Position numbers and translations under genes: made by a program. A stretch of 64,000 nucleotides of DNA, from contig JAMZAV010000025.1 in NCBI GenBank assembly GCA_024449915.1, positions 808,001 through 872,000 of the forward strand. The letters are read 5' to 3'. A model generated the notes under the pieces. It was given only the letters and a program-made list of their open reading frames with translations, was not told the origin of the DNA and did not search any database. How positions within the stretch are numbered: the first letter of the stretch is position 1; every line of letters begins with the position of its first letter. The DNA is from Sweltsa coloradensis (taxonomy: Eukaryota > Arthropoda > Insecta > Plecoptera > Chloroperlidae). Shown piece by piece: positions 1 through 10,940 of this stretch.

Positions 1-765
1 TATCAGTGACAATGCCGAAACAAGGAAATAAATTTTATAACAATCTTGTCTTGCGAACCATTTATTAGTTACAATATAGGTGTTGTTACAAGACTATAAC
101 ATCGAAAGTTATTAACATTAATGGGTATGTCGAACATGTTAAATACTATAAACTTACCATATTTAAAGTGTTATAATATGCCCGATCTAGTTTTAGTGCA
201 GGCTACGTATTATCATACGATTGGGTTTCATGTCAGGTTCATCGAATATTACCAAGAGAACAACATTATATGAACTTATCACTCAACCTTAATATATAAA
301 CGTCATGAGTAAGCTGTTTATAATATATTTCGCCCGGAACACCGGCTACTAATTAATCTGATCTTAAAACACGGGAAGGTGATTAAAAACACATAACACA
401 AACACTCAAATTTAGGAACAGCTGGAGTGATTAAAAAAATTAGTGGCAAGTCGCCACAACGTTTTGTTTTAAATGTGATACCTCGATACAAGTGGAAATA
501 TTTATTTTAATCATACGGCAGAACTTTTCGTTCCCAACATATTTCAATGAGTTCTTTGCGTTGGTAAATATATGTAATTATAACTTTTCTTCTGGGTAGT
601 TTAATAGCGTAAAAACTATAACTTTCAAATTGTATCAAATTGTATTATTTTAAATGTTGTGACGAAGGTTATTCGTTGGTAGCAGTCCACTGTATATAGC
701 AGTGTCTTCGGTCTCGGTATAGAAGTATAAAAACAACTCTGATACAAGTGCAACCGCGGGGAACC
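1..765. other. AT-rich stretch, nothing recognised
   Basis: No open frame with coding character, no structured RNA and no clear repeat seen. Probably intergenic or intronic. Confidence 0.5.
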
Positions 766-769
766 GATA

Positions 770-885
770 GAGGTAGTTCTCGAGGTTACAGTCTAATACC
801 AGACACCAGCAATCCTGACTGAAAGTTTTCCGAGGTTTTTATCAGCCTTCGGACATTCCCTTCACAGGGTCACACAGGGTAAAGC
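770..885 (+). repeat. tRNA-derived SINE body, 5'-truncated
   Basis: Carries the core that recurs through the window: CAGCAATCCTGACTGAAAG followed by TTTTCCGAGGTTTTTATC and then GGACATTCCCTTCACAGGG. The same order appears near 7.4 kb (minus strand), 28.8 kb and 46.2 kb, which shows it is an interspersed family. No clear A box or B box precedes the core here, so the head is lost or decayed. Family assignment is inference from the shared core. Confidence 0.55.
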
Positions 886-1309
886 TAAATTGAACACTGA
901 ATTTTTAAAAAAAAATCAAGGGATTAAAAGAGAACTTCCAAATAAGTTTCGTTGCTATTTTCAGTATCCACATACTAGCCCTGCTCCTTATCTTTTAACT
1001 ATATAATTATATCAACTGTGTTGATAATAGGAACGTCAAAAACAAAATAGAAATCATACAAATAGGCTACTTCTACATTCTACCTATAAAATATGACATC
1101 CACGATATTTAATAATACTGCTTTTCTTACATTTTCAATGCATTGTTCGTTACAACTAAACCCACAGACAGAGTTCTAATCAATGAACAAGTTGTGTACT
1201 CAAAAAAATTCAAAATTTGATTTAGTAAAATCAATGCTTATTATTGCAATATTGAATTAATCATAAGCCTCCCGAGTGTTGAAATGCCTGTATTCATTAC
1301 AAAGATTTG

Positions 1310-1385
1310 TAAAAAAAAAAGACCGGCAAGCGGTAGACTTGGGTTCAATCCCCGGTCGAGGTGGATTTTGGTATTGTCTGTTACC
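1310..1385 (+). repeat. tRNA-like SINE fragment
   Basis: Contains a tRNA-like T arm (GGG TTCAATC CCC) preceded by an ACCG/CGGT mini-stem and followed by GAGGTGGATTTTGG. The copy at 10.61 kb shows the same order with GAGATGGATTTTGT, so the two are paralogous insertions. An A-rich run sits directly before it. No D arm is visible, so it is not a functional tRNA gene. Confidence 0.5.
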
Positions 1386-1389
1386 AATC

Positions 1390-4300
1390 TTACATTTACT
1401 ATCATAATTATAATAATACTAAATAGTAGTATATGAATGAAGTATCTTAAGTATCTTTGTAGCCAAAGATATTCAAATTTTCAATTCAATTTAAATTTTC
1501 AACCCTAGCCATATTACCACATTTGACACAATACTTCGACTGCTGTTAAATAATTGTGTTATGCTGTTATTTATAATTAACTGTTGATCAATGATCACTT
1601 ATTAAGTTGTATGTACATATGAGAATCGCTCTATCAGTGATATAATTGTAAGAAACGTTAGCCACGCGTCTTGAAACCCGAGTCCTAGCTCGTAGTGTTA
1701 GGCCTGAAGCAACCAGTGTTTACCGGCGCTGGAGCCAAGGCATACAGACGAACGTTTTTCAAACACAAGACGTAAATTCAAGTAGCACCATAAAATCATT
1801 TACAAAATGTTTCGTTGTAAAAAAAAAGATAATAATGATCACAATCGTAATAGGCGGTAATAGCACCTTGTACGTTAGCGCTCCAGGGAAACTAAGACGA
1901 AATACATATTTCTATCTTGTGTTGTTGGTTGGTTGGAGGCATTCTAATTGTTAGTGTGCGTCAGTCATGCGTAACGTTTGTTGGGGTTTCTCATTCACGC
2001 ATGCGATATTTAAATATACCTAATTGGTAAACACTGTTCATTTGAAATTTACTCAGTTATTGGATATTTTTATTTCGATGCAAATGAGAGGGTTTTTTTC
2101 GTAATGTTTACTCGTTTTACCAATAAAATTTGATGTGATAACTGCTGTATAATAATTTTTATTGACCTGGAATTGACCCCGGATCAATCGGGAATCAACC
2201 ACAATACTTATTATTATCACATATATTATCTTTTACTGTCTATAGTTCTATCATCTGTCGTGTCCCTTTCACTTAGTCATTAATTTAGAAATATTTAATC
2301 TCTTTATAGTGCTGTCAAGACTTGTAATAATAAAAATAAAAAATCATATAATCAGCGAACTTGGGGTGAAAAAGACAATAAAAGTAGTATTAACCTGTGT
2401 TTGAATACGCCGTAAGATCTGTCAGCTGCGTAGAGGCAAAAATATTTACGACTTGCATTTTGTTGTGGTAAAATTGTTTAAGGACGATTTGTTGTTTTTG
2501 GACACGTAAGTTTGATGTGGGGTAGGAGTTGGATTTAGGGTTGGTGAGAGGGGTGAATATTCTTCTGATGAGAGCTATACCAACCGAGCCCCCGTTCGAT
2601 TGCATGAGTAGACTGTAGACTCTAGAATTAAGACAGGGATGCGAAATAGCTGAAATTAAAATCGCAGCCTCTCCACTCGATAAAACAGTGTAAAATTCAG
2701 AATGAATGGTGTTTCATTTCTTCCGGGCTGCTCTCTCAATGTTTGTAATACCTAACGAATTGGAAATCCAAATGTATTTCTTTGCTCGCCTCGAAGCATA
2801 TGAATAACGGTAATACATTAATTAACAACCCTCGCTTCCATTGCGCGTTTTCTTTTTGATTTTATGTTTTGAGTGTAAATATTTGCTTTGTTCGTCTTTC
2901 TGCATTCATTAGATCGCATTTTGTATAAATAACAATTCGTGTTTAGTTTCAACTATATGCACATTTCTTTGATACGTTCGAGTATTGAAGATTGATAATT
3001 GAAACCGTGTAGTAATCAAGGTAAACATTAAAATTGTTGAAATTAAAATTGTTCTAAATATGCTTCATCATCCACTCACAATTAGTTCAGTTAACTCAAG
3101 AGTGTATTAATTCCAAAAACATTCGTCTTTTCGTTTCACTTTCAATGTGTGAATTGTTTAATATAATGTATACATCTAAAAAAAAGAATTTCATCGAAGA
3201 ATCGAGAGAAGTAGAGGTAGCTCGAGCCTCTAATGCATAGAGGTAGTTGGTTCCCGCTACTGGACATTATGACTGAAGCTAGTTCAAAAATGTGATTTGA
3301 GTCTGTAATGTATAATTATTTTAGCAAAATTTATCAAAATTAAAATAAAATTTGACGTAGAACGGTGGAAAAGTGGTGGGACACAAAATAGATGTAAAAT
3401 AAAATTTAAAACTGTGTGTGTGAAACTGTGATTAGGGAATCGTCAAATTAGCAAGAAAATGCGAAAAGCATAATCTTCAATCTTTTATAATAGACCCGAT
3501 GTGGCAGTGAATAATACGTATACAAAATAACATTTATTAACGTAATTTTTAACCTAATATCATTTTTAATATAATTATCTTACATGTCGAAAGAATGATT
3601 TCTTAAATTATTTTCTTGAATATATCAATTATTGCAGACATAAAACGTTTATAATTAATCCCATTATACTCTTGTTTAGCCCAGCATCTTACCAAAATCA
3701 AAACTTTACACAATGTTGTAGATAATTTTTAAAATCTCTTGCGTTTAGTGCAAGTTCTTGCAGCTAGCCTACAACAATTAGTTTACCTCCATTTCGCATC
3801 TACTTCTCCCCACTATGTCGGCCTGACTCTTGTTTGCCTAGCTGTCTCGGTACATGCACTTCACTTGCAGTTGCATCTAATTATTGCCTCGACTATAGCA
3901 CAACTAACTCGTGTTCTCTCCATTTCTAATTAAGCATTTACATTCAACTGTGTTTATTTATATAGTAAAGTGAGGTAGTTTGAATCTGTTGCAAGATTTA
4001 TGAACGCGGGTCGACTCTTAGACGTACCCTCTCGAAAATAAAGCAACATTAGACAGAATTAGCGTTTTTGTTTCAAATCAAAGGTGTATGCACTTATCTT
4101 GTCCAATGGACTTGTGTAAAAGTATAATTATTTCGTTATTAAATCAACTACGGTTGTAATTGTAAACGGCGACAGTTTTCGACTACCTGTAGACAAAGGG
4201 TAAGATTAGCGTACAAAGTGTAATAATTATTTCGTTAAAGCGTCGCAGCCCTGTATGTCCGCTCCTAGATTCTTTTAATAAAGCTGTGCAGCTAAGGGGC

Positions 4301-4960
4301 TGCTCTCTTTAAGAATAGGCCCACACTTTTCAAATGAAATATCGCAATTCTCTACTCGATCTTTATTTTCACTTCTGTTCATTCCTATGTTTCTTTTGTG
4401 GTAACTTAATGATCTTTTTCTGTACCTCTTCTTCTTCGTTGCTGTGCGCTTCGTGCGTTTTGTGTTGTTTTTGGCTACCATTAAAAACCATCATGACACG
4501 CAATATACAACACTGGTCAAAATAAACTTCAGCCCTAGAAAATACAAACTGTGTTGCTAAACGTTTCTCCTGCTAGCGATCCGCGGCTGTATTCAAATGT
4601 CAGGAGGATTATTTAATACAAGGCGACATACATTCTGTTAGCAAGGAAAGGCCATTCATCTCCTCCAGTAGAATACCATGCCTCTTTCGCTGTTGAACAT
4701 GACCGGACACCCACTAGGAACATGCAGATAACCACAAGATTAATTTGTCGAGGCTCTTATTTATTTATTCGTCATTTCATTTACAAGTTATATGCTCAAA
4801 GGCTTCTATGTTTTTATAGCCATGCATAGAAGTAGTTATTATTCGTTAATGCTTTCTTGTCGTGCAAGCCTTTCAATTATTGTCTTTGTCCTTGTTTTAT
4901 CATTTTCTCTAGTTTTTCTTGTTTTCTCTTTGATGATGTCTCATGCAACCGTTCTGAAAT
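1390..4960. other. AT-rich non-coding stretch
   Basis: About 3.6 kb with only short chance frames. The 68-codon Lys/Arg-rich frame on the minus strand near 4.3-4.5 kb has no splice context and its composition follows the local AT skew. I see no repeat or RNA that I can name. Confidence 0.45.
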
Positions 4961-4965
4961 CGAGT

Positions 4966-5260
4966 ACCGCCCCTAGCCTCCTGTCTAATGAGTCTAGTGT
5001 AGGTCTGCCTCATTCCCCCCTGACTTTCTCACTCCTGCTAGTGTAGGTCTACCTCATTCCCTCCTGACTTTCTCACTCCTGACACTCTCATCCACTAGCC
5101 TCCTGTCTATTGAGACTAGTGTAGGTCTACCTCATTCCCTCCTGCCTATACTCTCTCCTGACACTCTCATCCACTAGCCTCCTGTGTATTGAGACTAGTG
5201 TAGGTCTACCTCATTCCCTCCTGCCTATACTCTCTCCTGACACTCTCATCCACTAGCCTC
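4966..5260. repeat. Minisatellite, about 79-bp unit
   Basis: The block GTGTAGGTCTACCTCATTCC recurs at 5041, 5119 and 5198, with a variant at 4997. Spacings are 44, 78 and 79 bp. The unit also holds CTCCTGACACTCTCATCC and ACTAGCCTCCTGT. The first interval is a shortened unit with an internal deletion. The last two full units are nearly identical, which indicates local expansion by slippage or unequal exchange. No coding frame spans it sensibly. Confidence 0.9.
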
Positions 5261-5264
5261 TTCT

Positions 5265-6525
5265 AACCATGCCATAAGGCACACTATATTGCTTGGTACA
5301 GAGTCATCTGCCTGAGTTACAGTTGTAATCACTTTACCACGAAAAACATTACCTTGTTTTAGAGTGAATTGTCCCATAGTGAATTTATAACTGATTTGAT
5401 GTGAAATATGAGACTATGTAAATAAAATGTTATTTATTAAATGTATCCGTATTGCCTACGAAATTAACGCTCTGTATTCTAGAGTCTAGACCGAGCCGTT
5501 TAGTCTTACAGGATTCACACGCGCCGCTCCGCACCCATCATGCTCTGTGTATGTGCTTGGGTGCTCTTGTGTGCAAGACGGTTTGTTACATAATACATGT
5601 AGGCGGTCTCCCTCATAAAAATGTTTATAAACGCTTCTAATTGTAGGTAATACCAATTTGTAAATTGGGCTTAGGATGTGTTTACATAGTTTGGTATCAG
5701 TAAACGGTTATACTGCAACATATGTGTTTGTTAATTTATTATATTCGCATTGTCTAAAGTTCCGTCAAGTAACTTGTTAACAAAAAGGTTTGCGTAACAC
5801 AACCAATGAACATATTAAGTAGTAAACAAGCTAATATCAAAAGTGATGAATAATTATATATAGTGACTAGAAATGATGAATTTATAACAAAATGTAGTAC
5901 GTATAAACGGTATAAAATTACAACAAACGTATGTGTAACACAAAGCAGACTTATAGAAAGATTATAATGAGTGACTATGGTGAGACAACACAGTTATTAC
6001 CCCAGATAAGAGTAGAGAAAACCTAAGATGTAAACATTTCGCATAATATTGTACCAAAACCATTAGACGACTGATGGTAGGTCTTTGACAGTTACAAAAC
6101 GCAGTTATTTTAAAGTACTTATATACAGCACGTATTTCAAGAACTTTCATTGAAATTAACCACTAAGAAATATTGACCTTGCAGTCAACCAATCCCGCAC
6201 CTTTCATGTCTAGACTAATTTCGACACAATTATTCCCTCGAAGAGTAATTTTGCTCATAATTGTAAGATATAACCAGCTGCGCATTGCGAACAATGCAAC
6301 TATTACAGCTTTCCAAGTTTCAACGTCATTTTAAGACACCTTCCATGCGTTCTTCACTTTTCCTAGAATCCTTAGCTTAACATAAAATTAATTTCTAAGT
6401 AATTAAGAGCAGTGTAGTTATTTCATGGTCAAGGAGATTGGAGTTTCGTGTCTCTTTTCGACTGTGAAGGAGTGTAGTTAGTTACGGCACACCCTGTATG
6501 TTTTAAACTCTTGTCTTCATTGTTG
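5265..6525. other. AT-rich non-coding stretch
   Basis: No gene, RNA or named repeat recognised. A few CpGs cluster near 5.50-5.55 kb without other promoter features. Confidence 0.45.
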
Positions 6526-6532
6526 ATTTGCG

Positions 6533-6546
6533 TTTGGGCGCGAAAA
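6533..6546 (+). promoter_or_regulatory. E2F-like site in a small CpG cluster
   Basis: TTTGGGCGCGAAAA resembles the E2F consensus TTTSSCGC and its palindromic form, with one extra G. It begins a short GC-richer block (to about 6.58 kb). No transcription unit was identified next to it, so a chance match is quite possible. Confidence 0.2.
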
Positions 6547-7064
6547 GTCAGGGAGGGCGGCTCGTCGTTACGCTTCACTTCAAAGTCAATTTTTTAGAGG
6601 AGAAAATTTGTTTACTTTTAGGAAATTGATGTTCCTCTGATAATCGATTCATGAAATGAGAAACGTGGTTGTTTTTTTCTTTTGTCGTTTTCTGACTTCG
6701 TTCTCGGAGCCCGGCCATTGATCACTCGCTGGTAACCTTGGTCACCGGTTCTGCATCACTAGTAAAGTGCACACTATAAACTCATTCACCCTGTTATACA
6801 CGAGACATGGCAAGAAATCTGCGATGCCGAAATATGTGGTTCGTAAGTGTATTATAAAGAGTGTGGGTCTCACTATGGTATCTGCCATTGGCAATATTGA
6901 TTATACTTACAAAAGACTCATATATGTATTTACCTTACCAGGAGCCTTACGCAATTCTCCCGAATCATGACGCGTAGATAAAAAAGACAATTTTAAAAAA
7001 AGACGTCAATAGTCAATCACTGAGACTTTTTTGTAAAACATTTTGCCACTAACAACTAAATAAA

Positions 7065-7215
7065 TGAATCTAAGACTCGGAAAGTCCTTGGTTCGATACC
7101 GACGGCCTGCAGTCCACACTAAAGTTTTTTTAAGGTTTTCCTCAGTCAATATTTAAATGCTGAGATTTATGCTTATCGATAAGTCCTTGTCTATTCCCTC
7201 ACGAATCCTCACATA
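7065..7215 (+). repeat. tRNA-derived SINE, plus strand
   Basis: A B-box-like GGTTCGATACC near 7091 is followed by TTAAGGTTTTCCTCAGTCAAT, then ATGCTGAGATTTAT and TATTCCCTCACGAATCCTCAC. The latter half aligns by eye with the copy at 63.02-63.10 kb (GTCAATGCTGGGATTGATCC...ACATTCCCTCCCATCTATCC). This links the two as members of one family. The tRNA-like head is decayed. Confidence 0.5.
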
Positions 7216-7261
7216 TTTCATCAAGTCATGTTGTGTTTCTTTCATCTTTTGTTTTAAACGG

Positions 7262-7490
7262 TGTGACCCTCTTTAGGTGATAAACTGAGTTATTCTGGTG
7301 ATAGGGCAATTGTGAAGAAATGTCCAACCGTTTAAGAGGACTCAATCTCAACATTTGCCTTAACGTCTGAAGAAATCCTCGGAGAAAACTTTCAGTCAGG
7401 ATTGCCGATGGCGAGATTTGAACCCGTGACCTCCAACACGGAACACCAGAGTATTACGCGTTTCGTATGAGCTACTACTATAACTATCCT
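7262..7490 (-). repeat. tRNA-derived SINE, nearly full length, minus strand
   Basis: On the minus strand it reads in the expected order: an A-box-like TAGTAGCTCATACG, a B-box-like GGTTCAAATCT, the CGGCAATCCTGACTGAAAG core, a TTTTC..GAGG block, the AAGGCAAATGTTGAGATTGA central block, and a 3' part with CACCTAAAGAGGG. The last motif recurs in the copies at 17.4, 20.5, 28.95 and 46.3 kb. This is the most complete copy in the window and the best seed for a family consensus. Pol III promoter boxes are degenerate. Confidence 0.65.
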
Positions 7491-8550
7491 ACAAACACAG
7501 CCAAGCATCATGTAGTGAACCTTGATGTACTGTGTGTGTACGATCCTAGTGCTACGCCACGGTAAGGAGAAGGCTATAATAGACGTAGAGCTTCAAACAG
7601 TTCGGAAACGGTGTGCCATCACGTATGTCCTCAGAAGAAAAGATTGCCGCGTCTAAAAGGGCGGGGACGATTCTCGAACACTAGCAACATTCAATAGATC
7701 GTATAATTAACTTCCTAAAAAAGCGTCACGTATCTTAAAAAATGCTCTAAACAAAATCTTCGAAATGATTACAATGTAAACAAACGGTTCAACTAATTAC
7801 TAGCAACCTTTATGCATCGTTGGTGCAACGAAATGTTCAACGAAGCATTGAGGTGTGAAGAATTCCCTTGGCGATTGGTGATGGACGCTATACGTCTCAA
7901 GTCTCGACACATCTATACACGATGACCGTAAGGCAATATGACAATGAGGAAGAGGGGCGTTCAATGATTCGCTAGTACCCCATTGTTGGGCAAGTTTCCT
8001 GAAAAATAAACTGCAATTTAAAGTACACTGTCATTAAAGAGGACATTTTTAAGTTTCAGATCCTCATAAACAAATATTGAGTTACTGACAAAATAATGGG
8101 ACATATTTGATTTAGGACGCGTTTTTTAATCGGCGTCTTTGCGAGAACAAAACAGGTTCACCACTCGAGATAGCGCTTTGTAAAATTAATGAATATTGTA
8201 TCACTGCTTATAATAATGATCATCTAATTTTGATATTAGCTTCAAGTAAATCATTTTCAAATGTAGAGGCAAGACAGTTTTTAACATCTTTAAGAGTAAA
8301 ATAAACTTTACAAAATCTTTTTTAATACCCCAAAATGTTTATTTTTGGGTACAAGTTCCTCTAATTTAAAAAAAACGACGTTTTCTTTTAAAGTTCTCGA
8401 TTGAGGAAAGCGATTATAGGAAGGCTTTCATTTTTTAAAGACCCTACCCATGCACTGGGTACATCTACCTTTGAAATTATTGAGAGAAGACAAGAATATG
8501 TTTATGTTACTTCCAATGGGATTGGAGGACCTTATACTCAATCCTCCTTG

Positions 8551-8697
8551 GTTAAGGCTATTCTAGAGCACTCTTACCGACATTTTGAAAATCGAAGGTG
8601 AATGTATGAAAGTTGGTTGAATGAAAAAAAAATGTAAAAAACATATTTTTGGACGGGACAATAGCCATGATAAATGCAAATTTTGGTTCAATAAGAA
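8551..8697 (+). repeat. Interspersed repeat, copy A
   Basis: This stretch aligns by eye, in reverse orientation, with 9629-9790. Shared landmarks are GCTATTC..(A)GCAC, ACCGA(C/T)ATTTTGAAA, GAAAGTTGGTTGAAT, GGGACAATAGC and CAAATTTT.GGTCAATAAG. A 66-codon open frame runs into copy A from 8.40 kb, but it starts at TTG, matches nothing I know and is not preserved in copy B. The repeat class is unknown. Confidence 0.7.
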
Positions 8698-8720
8698 AAG
8701 TAAAGTTCTAGTTGCAATAC

Positions 8721-8975
8721 TTAATTTTGAGCTATTTTTTTTTTTTTTAGTTTAAACACACCTTTGTCTCCGCTAACGAGTACAAGGGAAAATAATTTTC
8801 TGAAATAGCGTTTGATGTACGATTTTTTCGTCCACCGGTTCAAAACTCTTATTTGTACCATGTGACCAAAAAAAATCAACATCGAACATTATTTCAGAAA
8901 ATTATTTTCCCTTATACTCTTATCGGAGACAAAGGTGTTTTTAAACAATAAAAAAATCATACCTCAAAATTTATT
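8721..8975. mobile_element. Foldback (MITE-like) element
   Basis: Two long inverted arms surround a centre near 8848. The inner arms pair AAACACACCTTTGTCTCC with GGAGACAAAGGTGTTTTTAA, and AAGGGAAAATAATTTTCTGA with TCAGAAAATTATTTTCCCTT. The symmetry weakly continues outward (AATTTTGAGCTAT against the complement of ATACCTCAAAATTT). Arms are about 85-120 nt with few mismatches, and there is no coding capacity. The form suits a non-autonomous foldback transposon. It lies between the two inverted copies A and B of another repeat. Target-site duplications were not resolved. Confidence 0.75.
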
Positions 8976-9134
8976 ATTATATATAAATGACAAGACAGTG
9001 AGACCATGTTCACAGACTTCTGGTAAGGCCAGCTTGAAAAATTTGATTTCTTGGTTTGTAAACCAAATTTGGTGTGATTTTTCTTTTTAACATGTGTAAG
9101 CTATTGAGAGGAACCCGAGGAACAGCTGATGTCA

Positions 9135-9235
9135 AAGAAGTTTGATACTGGAAAGAAAGGACAAACAAGTTGGTAACTAGAAAGAAGGTCAAAGAAGGTG
9201 GAATCTGGAAAGAAAGGACAATGAAGGATCAAGAG
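9135..9235. repeat. Short purine-rich tandem repeat, about 29-bp unit
   Basis: Roughly three imperfect units of the form CTGGAAAGAAAGGACAA plus AAGTTGG follow one another. They lie just before the 73-bp duplicated unit and the (TTA)n tail and may belong to the same retroelement tail. Confidence 0.6.
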
Positions 9236-9290
9236 GAGAATAAGTATTGCTGGAGAAACTATAGAGATTGAAAGTACAAAAGGGTATGTG

Positions 9291-9434
9291 GCGGCCAATT
9301 TTGATATTTTGAATTTACATTGGATTTTATATGAAGTTTATTAAGATTACTTAAGCCTCCTTGGCAGTCAATTTTGATATTTTAAATTTATTTACTTGTA
9401 TTTGATATGAAGTTTATGAATTGACTTAGGCTTT
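9291..9434. repeat. 73-bp tandem duplication in a retroelement-like tail
   Basis: CAATTTTGATATTTT starts at 9296 and again at 9369, each followed by ATGAAGTTTAT and TTAAGCC or TTAGGC, giving a 73-bp period. Downstream come AAAAGGCCTTATGGCCTTAAG, AATAAAG and a (TTA)n tail. That layout is typical of a non-LTR retrotransposon 3' end, so the duplication probably lies in its 3' UTR. No reverse-transcriptase sequence is recognisable here. Confidence 0.6.
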
Positions 9435-9530
9435 ATTTAAATCTGTGTATGCGTTTTTATCTGTATTCTTGGTCAAGCAGAACAAAAGGCCTTATGGCCT
9501 TAAGCTTCGCCAAGTCGAAAATAAAGACTC

Positions 9531-9536
<6 letters not shown>

Positions 9537-9619
<83 letters not shown>
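9537..9619 (+). repeat. (TTA)n microsatellite, probable retroelement tail
   Basis: About 83 nt of almost pure TTA follows directly on AATAAAGACTC. The microsatellite tail and the preceding polyadenylation-like AATAAA suggest the 3' terminus of a non-LTR element. The poly-Ile and poly-Leu open frames across it are artefacts of the repeat. Confidence 0.9.
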
Positions 9620-9628
9620 GAACCTTAC

Positions 9629-9790
9629 CTTATTGACCGAAAATTTGTATATAATGGCCAAAAGGGAGCTATTGTCCCTTCCATTATTTTTTCCTCTTTT
9701 GTTCAAGTTATTCTTTAATTCAACCAACTTTCTTCCATTCTCCTTTGACTTTCAAAATATCGGTAAAAGTGCTTTGGAATAGCCCAGTGC
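9629..9790 (-). repeat. Interspersed repeat, copy B (inverted to copy A)
   Basis: The reverse complement matches 8551-8697: ACCGATATTTTGAAAGTC, GAAAGTTGGTTGAAT, GGGACAATAGC and CGGTCAATAAG. It begins immediately after the (TTA)n tail. Together with copy A it brackets the foldback element and the tail. Either two independent insertions occurred, or one element was inverted and then interrupted. Confidence 0.65.
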
Positions 9791-9799
9791 CATTAAAAC

Positions 9800-10545
9800 T
9801 GACCGATCAGTTCAAATCAATGTACCCATGCTGACGAAAACGTGAAATCGCCACCAATGTTATTATAAATAACAAACTAATAGAAGTGGTATTTTGAATA
9901 TTAACATAGCACTTGTGAACGTTAATACAATTTTTATCTACGAACTTTTCAAACATTTTTTCAAAGATTCGAATCAAAATATCACATTTAATGTATTCCA
10001 AGAACAAATTTAATGTTTAGAAAATACTACTTAGGTAAATTAGAACCATTGTACGTCGAGAATACTTAGCTTTAAAAATTATTAAATAAAAAACAGATTC
10101 TTAATAACATTTTGGAATATAAAGGGAAAGTGACAAAAGCAACTATCCTAGACAGATAAAATAATTGCATCGGCAAATATATTCTACTATAGCTACAAGG
10201 TAATATTAAAAGTCAAACCCAACATATGTATAACGCTCTATTGAAAGGCTAAATATAAAACTTATCACCTTCAGTAAAGTTAGATCATTTTTAACTCGAA
10301 TACTGAAGACTTCGAGACATCATCCATCCCGACTTGTGGTTTGTGGTTTTCTACACTTTACAGCACCAAGGGCGAATTATGGCTGGCTGAGAAGAGATGC
10401 CCACGGCCGTTCATCGGAGAATCTGTCAACAATCATATTGTTGCTCAAGTGAATTGTCGTTCATTTTAGATTATTATTGCTATTGCATATTTTTTTATTT
10501 TAGCTTATCAAAAATGTTCCATTTTTTTGTTTATATAAATTTAAT
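9800..10545. other. AT-rich stretch, nothing recognised
   Basis: No coding, RNA or repeat feature that I can support. Confidence 0.45.
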
Positions 10546-10547
10546 TC

Positions 10548-10680
10548 ATCGGTAAACACTGCCGTAGGTGTAGTTGGCTATATGATAGGAATCAATTCAG
10601 ATTTTTTTAAGTACCCGACTGGCAATCGGGAGACCAGGGCTCGACACCCCACTGAGATGGATTTTGTAATTTCTGGATCG
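10548..10680 (+). repeat. tRNA-derived SINE keeping anticodon and T arms
   Basis: CCCGA-CTGGCAA-TCGGG (10614-10630) is a perfect 5-bp stem with a canonical 7-nt anticodon loop, T at position 33 and anticodon GGC (alanine-type). It is followed at normal spacing by a T arm GGG-CTCGACA-CCC (10637-10649). A D-arm/A-box-like TAGGTGTAGTTGG lies at 10565-10577, too far upstream, with about 30 nt of T-rich sequence between. The tail GAGATGGATTTTG matches the copy at 1.36 kb. It is a SINE head rather than a working tRNA, because no acceptor stem pairs. Confidence 0.65.
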
Positions 10681-10857
10681 ATTTCCAAATTAATACGATA
10701 CTCAGTAATATTTCATTATATAATATATTTAGATAGTTTTAAGAAAATATAAAACAATCTGCTCAGCTAGAAAAATCTAAATGTAACTAAAAAGTTGTTT
10801 GCATGTACTTTTTTGTATTTTTGTTTTTTGTACAATGAGCATAAAGGACGGTTTTAA

Positions 10858-10940
10858 ATAGTGTTACATACTTGGGGTTTGAACCCATGCCCTCGACTGG
10901 CAAAACCTAGTCATGCATCACAGCGGACGTATTGATGTGC
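10858..10940 (-). repeat. tRNA-like SINE fragment, minus strand
   Basis: The reverse complement holds a clear B box, GGTTCAAACCCC, preceded by a tRNA-like region containing GTCCGCTGTGATGCATGACTA. No acceptor stem is visible, so this is a decayed SINE head. Confidence 0.45.

Noticed and set aside
4275..4481. Basic Lys/Arg-rich 68-codon minus-strand frame
   Set aside because: Composition follows local A/G bias, and there is no recognised domain or conserved context.
9445..9718. Frames rich in Ile or Leu
   Set aside because: Direct translation of the (TTA)n microsatellite, not genes.
10614..10649. Intact tRNA-Ala gene
   Set aside because: Anticodon and T arms fold well, but the D arm is displaced and no acceptor stem pairs. 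A SINE tail follows instead.
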